Shown: positions 7,277 through 15,642, counted from the stretch's first letter. The stretch is DNA of 15,647 nucleotides from CAMXAS01 sp964442435 (GCA_964442435.1 CAYTZG010000027.1:1-15647), one strand, 5' to 3'. The notes: generated by a model from the letters alone, not told the origin. A program made the numbers and translations.

Positions 7277-8371
7277 ATGATCATGCAGTTAAACAGAAAG
7301 ACGCTCATCGGCCTGATAGTGGCCATAGCGGTCTTGGGCTTCGTGTTCTACTATCTGTCGGACCTTATTATATATATCGTCGTGGCTTTCGTCATCTCCA
7401 TGCTCGGACGGCCGCTCGTGCAATGGCTTAACCGCCGTTTCAAGGTGCCGTTCGCGTTAGGCGCCCTCGTCGCGCTGGCGGTCATCCTCACGTTCATCGT
7501 GGGCGTGGGCTGGCTCGTGTTCCCGATGTTCCTCCAGCAGGGGCAGGCCTTGGTCATGATGGACTACGGCCAGCTGACGAGCGACACCTATACGGGCTTC
7601 CACCAACTAACGGCCTGGCTGGCCGACAAGGGCATCCGTATCTCCGAAACGGAGGTCAGGGCCTACGTTCTGGCGGGCATCCAGCAGCTGGTGCAGATGA
7701 TTAGCTTAAGGGACATCATCGCCAATACGGCCGGCTTCCTGACTTCTTTCGGCATGGGGCTGTTCTGCGTCGTGTTCATCGCCTTTTTCTTCCTCAAAGA
7801 CGAAAAGCTGTTCAAGAATATGCTGTTCCTGTTCATCCCCGACCGCTACACGGGTCGCGCCGAAAACGTGCTGCACTCGTCCGAAAAGCTGCTCACGCGC
7901 TATTTCGTGGGGCTGAGCATCGAGGTCATCTGCATGATGCTGTTCCTCTCGCTCGGCCTGTGGGCCTTCGGCATCGACCATGCGGCGCTCTACGGCTGCA
8001 TAGGCGGCGTGCTGAACATCATCCCGTATCTGGGCCCTGTCATCGGGGCGGTGCTGGCCACGGTCTTTGCCGTCATCAACCACTTGGAGGTGGGCTTCAC
8101 GGTGGATTTGGCCTGGATTATCGTCAAGGTGCTGACCGTGTTCGTGGGCGCCAACCTTATCGACAACTTCGTGTTGCAGCCGCTCATTTACGCCAACAGC
8201 GTCAAGTCACACCCGCTGGAGATTTTCTTCGTCATCATCATAGCGGGCACGCTGACGGGGCCCGGCGGCATGATAGTGGCCATACCGCTCTATACGGTGC
8301 TGCGCGTCATCGCCAGGGAGTTTTTCATGGGCAATAAGTTTGTGGACCGTTTGACAAGGAGGATGGTATGA
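7277..8371 (+). CDS. AI-2E family transporter (PerM/UPF0118 membrane protein)
   Basis: This 364-residue integral inner-membrane protein belongs to the AI-2E exporter/PerM family. Its members have been linked to autoinducer-2 export or Na+/H+ antiport, and the substrate of this one is unknown. Hydrophobic segments lie near residues 9-42, 60-85, 152-173, 211-232, 238-266, 278-296 and 314-345. The conserved block NIIPYLGPVIG (247-257) and the following QPLIYANSVKSHPL (301-314) are typical of the family. A soluble segment rich in polar residues spans about 88-148, as in relatives. The start at 7277 is supported by AGGGAGGA 7 nt upstream. The gene lies 2 bp after rsgA, and its TGA overlaps the ATG of radC (ATGA at 8368-8371), so the three genes form one operon. 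Confidence 0.9.
   Translation: MIMQLNRKTLIGLIVAIAVLGFVFYYLSDLIIYIVVAFVISMLGRPLVQWLNRRFKVPFALGALVALAVILTFIVGVGWLVFPMFLQQGQALVMMDYGQLTSDTYTGFHQLTAWLADKGIRISETEVRAYVLAGIQQLVQMISLRDIIANTAGFLTSFGMGLFCVVFIAFFFLKDEKLFKNMLFLFIPDRYTGRAENVLHSSEKLLTRYFVGLSIEVICMMLFLSLGLWAFGIDHAALYGCIGGVLNIIPYLGPVIGAVLATVFAVINHLEVGFTVDLAWIIVKVLTVFVGANLIDNFVLQPLIYANSVKSHPLEIFFVIIIAGTLTGPGGMIVAIPLYTVLRVIAREFFMGNKFVDRLTRRMV
8356..8362 (+). promoter_or_regulatory. Shine-Dalgarno sequence for radC
   Basis: AAGGAGG lies 5 nt before the ATG at 8368, within the last codons of the PerM-family gene. It favours this start (or the adjacent ATG at 8371) although it gives RadC an unusually long N-terminus. Confidence 0.6.
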
Positions 8372-9138
8372 TGACGGAAGCGTTGGACATGGCGGCCATG
8401 GGCGGCCGCCCGACGGCCCATGAGGCCGACCGTCCGGTGGCGCATTGCTCCATACGGCGTTGGGCCTCGGGCGACCGCCCGCGCGAGAAGATGCTGACCG
8501 GGCATCCGGGCGTGTTGACCGACTCCGAGTTGCTGGCCATCCTCATTGGCTCCGGCTCGGCCCGTATGTCGGCCGTGGAGCTCTCGCGCCAGATGCTGGC
8601 GGCCTTCGGGGGCAACCTGCACCTGATGGCCGACCGTTCGGCCAAGGAGTTATGCGGCCGGTTCAAGGGCATAGGCGAGGCCAAGGCCGCCAGCATCATG
8701 GCCGCCTTGGAGTTAGGGCGTCGGATGCAGGAGCGGCCGTTGCCCGTCCGTCCCAAAATCATCACCAGCCGCGACGCCTTCCTGCTCATGCGTACCGACA
8801 TGGTGCGCCGCCCCTACGAAATGTTCGAGGTCTTGTTTCTGACCCGCAGCAACCATCTCATACGCAAGGTTATGATTAGCGAGGGCGGGCGCGACAAGAT
8901 ACTGGTCGACCCCAAGAAAATCTTTAAGATAGCCATCGACGAACAGGCTTCGGCCTTGGTGCTCTGCCACAACCATCCGTCCGGGCAACTCAAGCCCAGC
9001 ATGGCCGACATGAACATCACACGGCAGATCGTGGCCGGCGCCAAGCTGTTGGACATCGACATCCTTGACCACCTCATTGTGGGCGTCAGCGACGAGGCCT
9101 ATTTCAGTTTTTCGGACGAGGGTTGTTTGAAAGCGTAA
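8368..9138 (+). CDS. radC: RadC family JAB-domain protein (UPF0758)
   Basis: RadC proteins are a broadly conserved JAMM-fold family. The old link to DNA repair is doubtful and the substrate is unknown. The conserved region starts at SIRRWASGDRPREKM (28-42). A helix-hairpin-helix-like segment contains FKGIGEAKA (99-107), and the C-terminal MPN/JAB domain carries HNHPSG (201-206) with D214, plus E172 as the likely catalytic glutamate. The metal-binding set is therefore present. The 256 residues include about 27 N-terminal residues before the conserved core, which is longer than usual. The ATG at 8368 overlaps the preceding stop and has AAGGAGG upstream, so the extension is probably translated. 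The last 40 bp (9099-9138) overlap the 3' end of nadK on the other strand. Confidence 0.94.
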   Translation: MMTEALDMAAMGGRPTAHEADRPVAHCSIRRWASGDRPREKMLTGHPGVLTDSELLAILIGSGSARMSAVELSRQMLAAFGGNLHLMADRSAKELCGRFKGIGEAKAASIMAALELGRRMQERPLPVRPKIITSRDAFLLMRTDMVRRPYEMFEVLFLTRSNHLIRKVMISEGGRDKILVDPKKIFKIAIDEQASALVLCHNHPSGQLKPSMADMNITRQIVAGAKLLDIDILDHLIVGVSDEAYFSFSDEGCLKA

Positions 9139-10028
9139 TCGGAACGCCGGCCATCGGCGCCCCACATGAGTTTCTGTCGCAGGGTGGCGAAGAAGGAATG
9201 CCCCCGCAGACGTAGCGTCGTCAGTTTGAAATCGGCCTGACGGATGCGGAAACGGAACGGGCCGTTCAGGTTGCGGATTTCGGAATCGAGCGAAAGCCTG
9301 AAATCGCCCGCGTGCGTCACTTCCACTTCCAAGGGTTCGTCGCACGGCAGCACCACCGGCCGCACGGTCAGCGTGTGCGAGGCGATGGGCGTAATGACAA
9401 AGGCTTCCATTTCGGGCGAGAGAATAGGCCCCCCGCAACTGAGCGAATAGGCCGTAGAGCCCGTGGCCGTGGCGAAAATCACGCCGTCGCCGTGGTAAGC
9501 GTTCAGCAGTTGGCCGCCCGCGCGTACCTGTACGGAAATCAACGAAGCCGTGTCGCATTTGAATACGACGGCCTCGTTGAGCGCGTAAGGAAACGGCAGC
9601 AGGTCGCGCTGTTCGGTCTCTATCATCAGCACCGCCCGTCGCTCCTCATCGTATTGGCGTTGCCGCAGGGCATCGGCCAAGTGCGCCACTTCGTGGCGGT
9701 CCACACCCGACAGAAAGCCCAGCGAGCCCATATTGACACCCAGCACCTTGGCGCCGCTGTCGCGCACGAGCGGCAACGTGTCGAGCAACGTGCCGTCGCC
9801 GCCCAAGCTCAGCAGGATGTCGGTGGCGGCGGGCAAATCCCGTTCAAAGACGGGCGCATCGCCCAAATAGGCCAAACTCCGGTGCAGATACAGTTTGAAC
9901 ACGCCGTCCGCTTCCCCCTGTTTGAGGTGTCGCCACAGTTCGGCCATCAACGTGCGGTCTTCGGCCACACGCCCGCCGCCGAACAGCGCGACCTGCAATA
10001 CAGACGGTTTTATCGCACTTTGATCCAT
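9099..10028 (-). CDS. nadK: NAD kinase NadK
   Basis: NadK phosphorylates NAD to NADP in the cytoplasm. The 309 residues contain the family markers GGDGT (76-80), NE (151-152), HGDGV (179-183) with TATGSTAYSLS (187-197) and GGPIL (199-203), and the segment TPIASHTLTVRP (213-224). The conserved part ends at LRQKLMWGADGR (283-294). The remaining 15 residues, from about 9146 down to the TAG at 9099, are mostly antisense to the end of radC and look like an extension gained after an earlier stop was lost. The ATG at 10028 overlaps the end of the upstream T9SS gene by 19 bp, which suggests coupled translation. It gives about 10 residues before the first beta strand (LQVALFGGG), and a TTG at codon 11 is an alternative start. 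No terminator is visible, so the transcript probably runs antisense into radC. Confidence 0.95.
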   Translation of the reverse strand: MDQSAIKPSVLQVALFGGGRVAEDRTLMAELWRHLKQGEADGVFKLYLHRSLAYLGDAPVFERDLPAATDILLSLGGDGTLLDTLPLVRDSGAKVLGVNMGSLGFLSGVDRHEVAHLADALRQRQYDEERRAVLMIETEQRDLLPFPYALNEAVVFKCDTASLISVQVRAGGQLLNAYHGDGVIFATATGSTAYSLSCGGPILSPEMEAFVITPIASHTLTVRPVVLPCDEPLEVEVTHAGDFRLSLDSEIRNLNGPFRFRIRQADFKLTTLRLRGHSFFATLRQKLMWGADGRRSDYAFKQPSSEKLK

Positions 10029-13000
10029 TTCACAGTCTTTTCGCCGGATATACCGCTCAGTCTTAGTATATACATACCTTCCGGATAGCCGTCCGCCGGA
10101 ATTTCAAGTTGCGTGCCGCCGCTTACCGTGCGGCTCAGATAACGTTTGCCGTGCAGCGAATAGATTTCAAGACGGCTGTAGCCTTGCGGCACCGTGACGT
10201 ACATGGTGGTATGAACCGGGTTCGGATAGAGAATCAACCGGTCGGCCAGCGTTTCCGGTTCGTTGGATATGCCGGGGCCCGCATAACGGCCATCGATGCG
10301 GCTGTACAGCGTATCGTTTTCCGGATTGTTGTCGGGCATGGCCGGCGAGAGGTAAATCACGAATTCATACCAAGCCGAATCCGACATATCGACGGTTTGG
10401 GCAAATGTATATACAATTGCCTTGCCCGATTCGATGGCCGGCAGAATACCGCTCAGGTATTGCGTTCCATTTACGATGGCGTTAATCGGCACATCGGTTA
10501 CGGTCTCACGTCCGCGGTTTTCGACGCGAACCGCCACCGTTTCTTCATCGCTGTAAGGCTTGAGACCGCCCAACGGTTCCGTCAGTACCGTCAAAGCCAA
10601 ATCCGAAGCCTCCGATTGTACACGGGTTATATCCTGTTTGTTGTTGCCGGGGCGCTGATCCAATACCCAATCTACCGCCACCACGATATGATAGGTGCCG
10701 GGTTCATGCAAATCCAACTTGTGGGGGAACGTATAGTTGATGTCGGCGCCGCTCTCCAACGTCGGCACTTCCACACGTTGCATTTCCTTGTCGTTGACGG
10801 TAAGCACCAAAGGCACGTCGTTTACCGTCACACGGCCGTTGTTGCGCAGGCGTACCGTTACATCCACCGGGGTGTCGTATTCTTCGGCCACGGCCGGCGA
10901 GAGGATGTTCAGCAAGGCCACGTCTTTGAGCCCGTAGCCGGAAACCGTCAGGTTGTCGATGCACAGCGTGCGGCCATCGGCCTCGCTATGAATGTGGAAC
11001 AGAATACCGTAGTGGCCCGTCGTCACGCTGAAAGGCAATTGATAGAGTTTGTAATCCGCATGGTTGACCACACCGTCGTACATCAACTCCCTAACCAATT
11101 GTCCGCTCTCGTCCGTTTCGTCGTAGTGAACCAGATAGATTGACACCAATTCTTCAGACGCGAAAGGCGCACTCATGTAAAAGTCCAGCGTATAGTCGTC
11201 GGAGGCCGCATAGAAACACGGCAATTGCCAATAGTCATCGGCCGACTGGCCCGTGCCCTCATAGCGGACGTAATACCGGCCCGCATAGGCGCTGTCTATG
11301 TTGCGGCGCAATGTCCACGTGATGCCGTCGGCGTTTCGGTCGTCCGCCACGCCGGGCAATACGTTGTTTTCAAAGTCGTAACCCACGGGCAACTGCGCCA
11401 TGCCGTCCACACGGAACGATACCGACAGTGTATCGTCCGAACGGTCGGCCTCGTTCGGCATACCGACCCATACCTGCATACGGTGGATGCCGGCTTTTTC
11501 CAAATCCCAGCGTTCCGGCAATTGGAAACGCCGCGTCGTCTTGTCGGCCACGCCGTTTTCCAACCAATAGGTCTGCACCGGCAATTTATCCATCTGATAT
11601 GAAATCGGCACCGAGTCGTAGGCCAAGTAGCCGTCGTTGCGGATTTCAACTTCCACGGCCGTCGTGCGGTCTTCGTCGCAACCGGCCACGCGTTGATACG
11701 AAATATCCGTCAGCGACATATAGGCGTAGGAAGCCGATATGCTGTCAAGTACCACCACGTGATCAATCCAGTTGCTACCGCTGTAAGCCGGCAATTGGGA
11801 GCGGAACGCGATGAACGAAGGGCTGTTTTCCAAGGCTTTGAAATAGAATTCATAGCGCTCGTATTCGGTGGTCAGTGCGTCTACCCGCCCGATATGCCGG
11901 TCAAAATCGGCCACGCCGTAGCCTTTGGTGGAATAAACCGCGCTCAGCCCGGCTTGGGTCGCGTCCGGTCTATCCTCGCTGCTTTTGGCGTAAAAAGCGA
12001 GCAGATAGACGGTGTCTTTCTGCAGATGAATGGACGGCATCACCAGATAATCGTTCAGCAGGCCGTCATTGGCCGTTGTCTGCGCCGCATAGGGCGCTTC
12101 GAATGCGTTGTTTTTCCCAAACAGCCACGACGGATTGACGGCAAGCGAAGAAACGCGCCATTCCTCTTTCGATTCCTCTGTCAAGAGGTCACGGTAAGGC
12201 GGATAATAGCACCGCAGGCTGTGTATCGTCGTTTTGAACGTATCCGTGATGATGGTGTTGCCTTTCTGCGCCCAAACGCGGACATAGTTCAGCGTGTCGC
12301 GCGAGAAGTCAGCCGGCGTGTTGAAATTGTGCTGTCCTACGCCGCCGGATTCTACCGTTTCCAAAGCCGACTCCGAAACCACGCGCTGATTGTTGATTTG
12401 GAAAAAGAATTTCAATTGCGATGCGGATACGGCGTCCCCGAAATTCCGATAGCCGCACGTGATATATACATTATGCTGCCCCATCTGCGCGCCCACGGGG
12501 ATTTCCACATAAGGCAGTTCAAAATCATGCCGTTCTTGTTCGTACAGTCCGATATGGTCAATATATACATCAAACAAGTCGGGCTTCATTACGTTCTCTC
12601 CCTGTTTGATTAATGTATTGTAACGGAAAGCCAGCAGGTAGTTGTCCGATACGGTGGGCGTGAACGTATATTGATACTTTTGGTAGATAATGCTGTTGAT
12701 GGTGTCGCGTTTGGTCTTCAAAATATCCGAAGCGTTGAAAGCGAACGCCTCCCGGCAGAACATACTCTCCAGAATTACCCGTTGGGTGTTGTCGCCTGAC
12801 CGCAGCATATAACTCAGCGTATACGTCTTGCCGGCCTCCAGATAAACGGGATTGAACACGAGCCAGTCATCGGACGTATGGCCGCCGGTTTCGAAATTTT
12901 CACCGGCCCGCCCCGACACGTCGCCGTTATAAGGCGCCGTTGTGGAAACGTGCCAAGCCTGTCCGTTGTGGTTTTTATCCATCAGATAGGCCGATTTGTT

Positions 13001-14494
13001 AAACAACGCGGAAGCCGTTATATCCGCTTCCATCGGGTCGAATTCGTAGTAAAAATCACCCTGTACCGGTTCATAGTCCGTTACTTCCACATCCCGCACG
13101 GCAATGCCGCCGCTGATATCGTTGCTGTAGGCTTTCAGCACCATGTGATATACGCCATCGGTTTCGGGGGTATAGAAAAACGTGGCCGTGTGTTCGTATT
13201 TGTTTGTAAAGCCCTCGTCTTTCCAATAGCCAATCATGTGGGAAACGTCCGTAAAGTCGGCGTCGGTCATATAGGCCGCCAGTTTTTCGGTGGCGGTCGT
13301 CAGGCCCGTATATTGAAAACTGAACCGGTAGGTTTGGCCGCCGGTCAGGCTGATGCCGGGGCTGGCCAAGCGCGCGTTGTTCTTTGTGCCGGCCGTGCTG
13401 ATATAGGCGCAGGCCTGGCCGTTCTGCTGGCCGAACCGCCAGGTGGTGCGGATCGTATGCTCGTCGTAGAGGGTTGTCCAACGCTGGTTGAGCGTATTGT
13501 TGTCGAAATCGAACGTAAAGGGCACGGTGTAGGGCTCATCGTAAATGGAGACGAACAGGGCGGGCGTCGTGTCGTTGTCGGTGGGCGCGCCTTCCGGCCG
13601 GTTGGACAGGAATATCCGGATGCGGTTGGAGCCGGAGGATAGTTTGGCCGGCTCGTCGAAGCTGACCAATACTTCGTCGTTTACGGGCAGGGTATAATTG
13701 AACGTCTGGCTGACGAGGGTCTGTGAGCCTATTCTGTAGCAGAGTTTAAAACTTTCCACGGCCACGTTGCCTTCGTTGCGCACCCAGGCCGAAACGGTCT
13801 GAGGCGCGGTATTGTAGCTCGATACCGGCGTCACGATTTTGCCCATGGCCAAGTCGTAGGGGTTCTTTTCAGTAATCTTGATAGACTTGACACGCAGATG
13901 GCGTTCCGCACCTTCTTTAGGATCAAACATACCGTCATCTTTATGATAGAGGGAGAACGTCAGCGCATAGACGCCGGTGGTGGCCGGTGTAAAGTCAAAA
14001 GGCCCCGAGGTGGATTCGCCCGCCGGCAGGCCGACGGTCTCGGATGTGATGAGCGTGTTGGCGGGGTCCCAAAGGTTGTCGGGATTGTCATAATCGAAAA
14101 TGTCGTAGCCGCCCTCGCTGTTTTGAGGCGTCAGCCGCCAGCAATAGTCCGCATCGGTAAAAGCCGCGTCCGCATCTACGGTAAACGTCAAGCGGTACGT
14201 AAAGCCGGCCGAGAACTGAAACGGCCGCGTCAAAAGGACGGGATAAAGTTCCATATTCTCTGTGAAGGTCGGATATAGCGCGTTGTCGGCCGCCGCTTCT
14301 ATGGCCCAACCGCCATCTCCGCCTTCGCCACTCGCAAACTGGTACAGCGCATTGTCGGCGCCCGGCGCAGCCACCGTACCGAAATCGGAAGTAAACGGGA
14401 AATCACTGTAAGCCTGTGCGGCCGCCGGTTCCGCCATACAGAACCAACCCGCCAGGCCTATGCACCAACATAAGAAGAAACGGCTTCTCATCAT
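10010..14494 (-). CDS. Giant T9SS-secreted surface protein with repeated beta-sandwich and CARDB-like domains
   Basis: This is a 1494-residue secreted protein of unknown binding target. Residues 1-28 form a signal peptide: basic MMRSR, a hydrophobic stretch and an AQA cleavage site. The last 80 residues or so (LILYPNPVHTTMYV at about 1420, ending EKTVKWIKVR) match the T9SS type A sorting domain, which directs export across the outer membrane and surface attachment or release. In between I see five jelly-roll-like segments (about 30-210, 323-475, 480-652, 765-920, 1035-1187) and five CARDB/Ig-like segments with the pattern V-R-N-x-G...NDT (about 213-315, 665-752, 925-1027, 1188-1290, 1295-1398). 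No protease or hydrolase motif stands out, so an adhesin or scaffold role is the best inference. The ATG at 14494 (or 14491) is chosen because an in-frame ATG at 14524 overlaps the promoter -7 box. The 3' end overlaps nadK by 19 bp. Confidence 0.9.
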   Translation of the reverse strand: MMRSRFFLCWCIGLAGWFCMAEPAAAQAYSDFPFTSDFGTVAAPGADNALYQFASGEGGDGGWAIEAAADNALYPTFTENMELYPVLLTRPFQFSAGFTYRLTFTVDADAAFTDADYCWRLTPQNSEGGYDIFDYDNPDNLWDPANTLITSETVGLPAGESTSGPFDFTPATTGVYALTFSLYHKDDGMFDPKEGAERHLRVKSIKITEKNPYDLAMGKIVTPVSSYNTAPQTVSAWVRNEGNVAVESFKLCYRIGSQTLVSQTFNYTLPVNDEVLVSFDEPAKLSSGSNRIRIFLSNRPEGAPTDNDTTPALFVSIYDEPYTVPFTFDFDNNTLNQRWTTLYDEHTIRTTWRFGQQNGQACAYISTAGTKNNARLASPGISLTGGQTYRFSFQYTGLTTATEKLAAYMTDADFTDVSHMIGYWKDEGFTNKYEHTATFFYTPETDGVYHMVLKAYSNDISGGIAVRDVEVTDYEPVQGDFYYEFDPMEADITASALFNKSAYLMDKNHNGQAWHVSTTAPYNGDVSGRAGENFETGGHTSDDWLVFNPVYLEAGKTYTLSYMLRSGDNTQRVILESMFCREAFAFNASDILKTKRDTINSIIYQKYQYTFTPTVSDNYLLAFRYNTLIKQGENVMKPDLFDVYIDHIGLYEQERHDFELPYVEIPVGAQMGQHNVYITCGYRNFGDAVSASQLKFFFQINNQRVVSESALETVESGGVGQHNFNTPADFSRDTLNYVRVWAQKGNTIITDTFKTTIHSLRCYYPPYRDLLTEESKEEWRVSSLAVNPSWLFGKNNAFEAPYAAQTTANDGLLNDYLVMPSIHLQKDTVYLLAFYAKSSEDRPDATQAGLSAVYSTKGYGVADFDRHIGRVDALTTEYERYEFYFKALENSPSFIAFRSQLPAYSGSNWIDHVVVLDSISASYAYMSLTDISYQRVAGCDEDRTTAVEVEIRNDGYLAYDSVPISYQMDKLPVQTYWLENGVADKTTRRFQLPERWDLEKAGIHRMQVWVGMPNEADRSDDTLSVSFRVDGMAQLPVGYDFENNVLPGVADDRNADGITWTLRRNIDSAYAGRYYVRYEGTGQSADDYWQLPCFYAASDDYTLDFYMSAPFASEELVSIYLVHYDETDESGQLVRELMYDGVVNHADYKLYQLPFSVTTGHYGILFHIHSEADGRTLCIDNLTVSGYGLKDVALLNILSPAVAEEYDTPVDVTVRLRNNGRVTVNDVPLVLTVNDKEMQRVEVPTLESGADINYTFPHKLDLHEPGTYHIVVAVDWVLDQRPGNNKQDITRVQSEASDLALTVLTEPLGGLKPYSDEETVAVRVENRGRETVTDVPINAIVNGTQYLSGILPAIESGKAIVYTFAQTVDMSDSAWYEFVIYLSPAMPDNNPENDTLYSRIDGRYAGPGISNEPETLADRLILYPNPVHTTMYVTVPQGYSRLEIYSLHGKRYLSRTVSGGTQLEIPADGYPEGMYILRLSGISGEKTVKWIKVR

Positions 14495-14521
14495 CGTATG
14501 CTTTTCACTATCAAAATTGAC

Positions 14522-14529
14522 CAAATCTA
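14522..14529 (-). promoter_or_regulatory. Candidate -7 box for the T9SS surface protein gene
   Basis: Read on the minus strand, 14529-14522 is TAGATTTG, a perfect TAnnTTTG element. Transcription would begin near 14515, leaving about 20 nt before the ATG at 14494. A second match, TAAATTTG, lies just upstream at 14545-14538. No convincing -33 element is visible for either. Confidence 0.5.
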
Positions 14530-14554
14530 ATGAATAGCAAATTTACAAATTCAC

Positions 14555-14562
14555 TACCTTTG
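14555..14562 (+). promoter_or_regulatory. Candidate -7 box for the IPExxxVDY-like gene
   Basis: TACCTTTG matches TAnnTTTG, and transcription would begin near 14569, about 20 nt before the ATG at 14590. This rules out the more upstream in-frame ATG at 14530. The element lies 25 bp from the divergent minus-strand -7 box, so the two promoters share one short AT-rich region (14495-14589). Confidence 0.55.
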
Positions 14563-14589
14563 CACCAAATTTATATCAATTTTCGTGCC

Positions 14590-15033
14590 ATGCCTGCCGC
14601 TAAAAAAGTCCTTACATTGGATATCGATTACGGGTTTCTCGATGATGTATATATTATCGGCATCCAAGCACCGCTGTTGCCGTTGCACCGTTTGGCTTAC
14701 TTTCTGAATGAAAACGCCCAATGGGATCTTTGCCGCTTTGACGACTACTTGGATGCCTATGCGATGTTGCAGTGCAAGTTGCCTTTGGAACGCTTGAATG
14801 TCTTTCTGTTGGAGAATAAAAACCCCGACCCGTTGGTCAAGTGCGAGAACTGCGATTATTTCCTCATTGCCTGCGGTCAGGTAAAACACTACGATTTCAA
14901 GGCTTTGACCGAAATGGTGGAAAACATAGAATCGGTTTTCAGCGTCTATAAGGTAGAGGTGGATGCTAAAACGGACCGTCACGACCCCTTGACGGAATTC
15001 CTGATGATGAAGGGCCGCTTTCCCGGCGAATAA
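14590..15033 (+). CDS. Divergent IPExxxVDY-like family protein
   Basis: This 147-residue soluble protein has no signal peptide or membrane segment. Its layout resembles the Bacteroidota IPExxxVDY family, whose function is unknown: an N-terminal strand LTLDIDYGFLDDVYIIGI (8-25), a middle section about short side chains and acidic residues, then a segment ending in DYFLIACG, followed by a helix and strand (LTEMVENIESVFSVYKVEV). The name-giving motif is degenerate here: the place of IPExxxVDYFL reads VKCENCDYFL (about 94-103), keeping only DYFL. The last 20 residues or so (TDRHDPLTEFLMMKGRFPGE) look like a lineage-specific tail. The start at 14590 is chosen from the promoter position. In many Bacteroidota this family sits near housekeeping genes; here it diverges from the T9SS gene and converges on the DUF3109 gene with a 9-bp gap. 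Confidence 0.6.
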   Translation: MPAAKKVLTLDIDYGFLDDVYIIGIQAPLLPLHRLAYFLNENAQWDLCRFDDYLDAYAMLQCKLPLERLNVFLLENKNPDPLVKCENCDYFLIACGQVKHYDFKALTEMVENIESVFSVYKVEVDAKTDRHDPLTEFLMMKGRFPGE

Positions 15034-15042
15034 ACGCCGCGG

Positions 15043-15642
15043 TTACTTCTTCAAGAACGCCTCGTAGTAGGCTTCGGCCTGCGCGAACCATTCGGCGCCG
15101 TATTTGCGAATCAGCGGTTCTTTAAGGAAACGGAACACGGGGATGCCTTTCTTGCGGCCGAGCCGCATGGCGTCTTTGCAGATGTCCCAACGGAAATAAT
15201 TGACGGCGTCGTAGTCGGGATAGGCGGTGATGCGAATCGGGAACAGGTGACAGGACACCGGCTTGCGGAACGGGTCGTCGCCGGGTTTGATGGGCAGGGC
15301 GCCCGCCATGAACGCCTTTTCTATCGCGCACAGCGCCATGCCGTTGTCATCGTAAACCAAGTAGGCGCATTCGCGGTGCCGCACCAAGGGGGTTACGAAA
15401 CTGCCGTCTATCGGTAGCACTTCGAACAGTTCGCCGAGCCGCTCCACGGCTTCCACGCCCTCTTGGCTCATATAGGGCTTGAAATAAGGATAGTAGCGGT
15501 CCAACAGCTCCAGTTCGGCTTCTTCGAGAGGGGCGCCCGCGTCGCCCTCCACGCAGCAACAGCCCTTGCAGCGGTTTAAGTCGCAGCAGAAGCATTCGGT
15601 AAAGACTTCGTCTGATACCAACGTGTTGTCTATAGCTACCAT
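15043..15642 (-). CDS. DUF3109 cysteine-rich protein
   Basis: This 199-residue cytoplasmic protein belongs to DUF3109, a Bacteroidota-rich family of unknown function related to metal or Fe-S cluster-binding YkgJ-type proteins. Its hallmark block is present: FCCDLNRCKGCCCVEGDAG (18-36), followed by GAPLEEAE. Further conserved cysteines fall in ECAY (C92), ALCAIEKA (C105), PVSCHLFPIR (C131) and RWDICKDA (C155). Together these make a plausible ligand set for a metal cluster. The C-terminal FLKEPLIRKYGAEWF (172-186) is also typical. Length and N-terminus (MVAIDNTLVSDEVF) fit the family, so the ATG at 15642 is likely the true start and the gene is complete, although only 5 bp of upstream sequence are visible. 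The cluster chemistry is inferred, not shown. Confidence 0.9.
   Translation of the reverse strand: MVAIDNTLVSDEVFTECFCCDLNRCKGCCCVEGDAGAPLEEAELELLDRYYPYFKPYMSQEGVEAVERLGELFEVLPIDGSFVTPLVRHRECAYLVYDDNGMALCAIEKAFMAGALPIKPGDDPFRKPVSCHLFPIRITAYPDYDAVNYFRWDICKDAMRLGRKKGIPVFRFLKEPLIRKYGAEWFAQAEAYYEAFLKK

Noticed and set aside
9312..14278. Plus-strand open frames opposite nadK and the T9SS protein
   Set aside because: The minus-strand products have clear family motifs, a signal peptide and a sorting domain. The plus-strand frames have none.
14530..14589. Upstream ATG at 14530 as start of the IPExxxVDY-like gene
   Set aside because: The best promoter -7 box (14555-14562) lies downstream of it, and the added residues do not resemble the family N-terminus.
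15024..15039. Short hairpin CGGCG/CGCCG across the stop codon at 15031-15033, as a terminator for the converging genes
   Set aside because: The stem is only 5 bp with a 6-nt loop, and no T-run follows on either strand.
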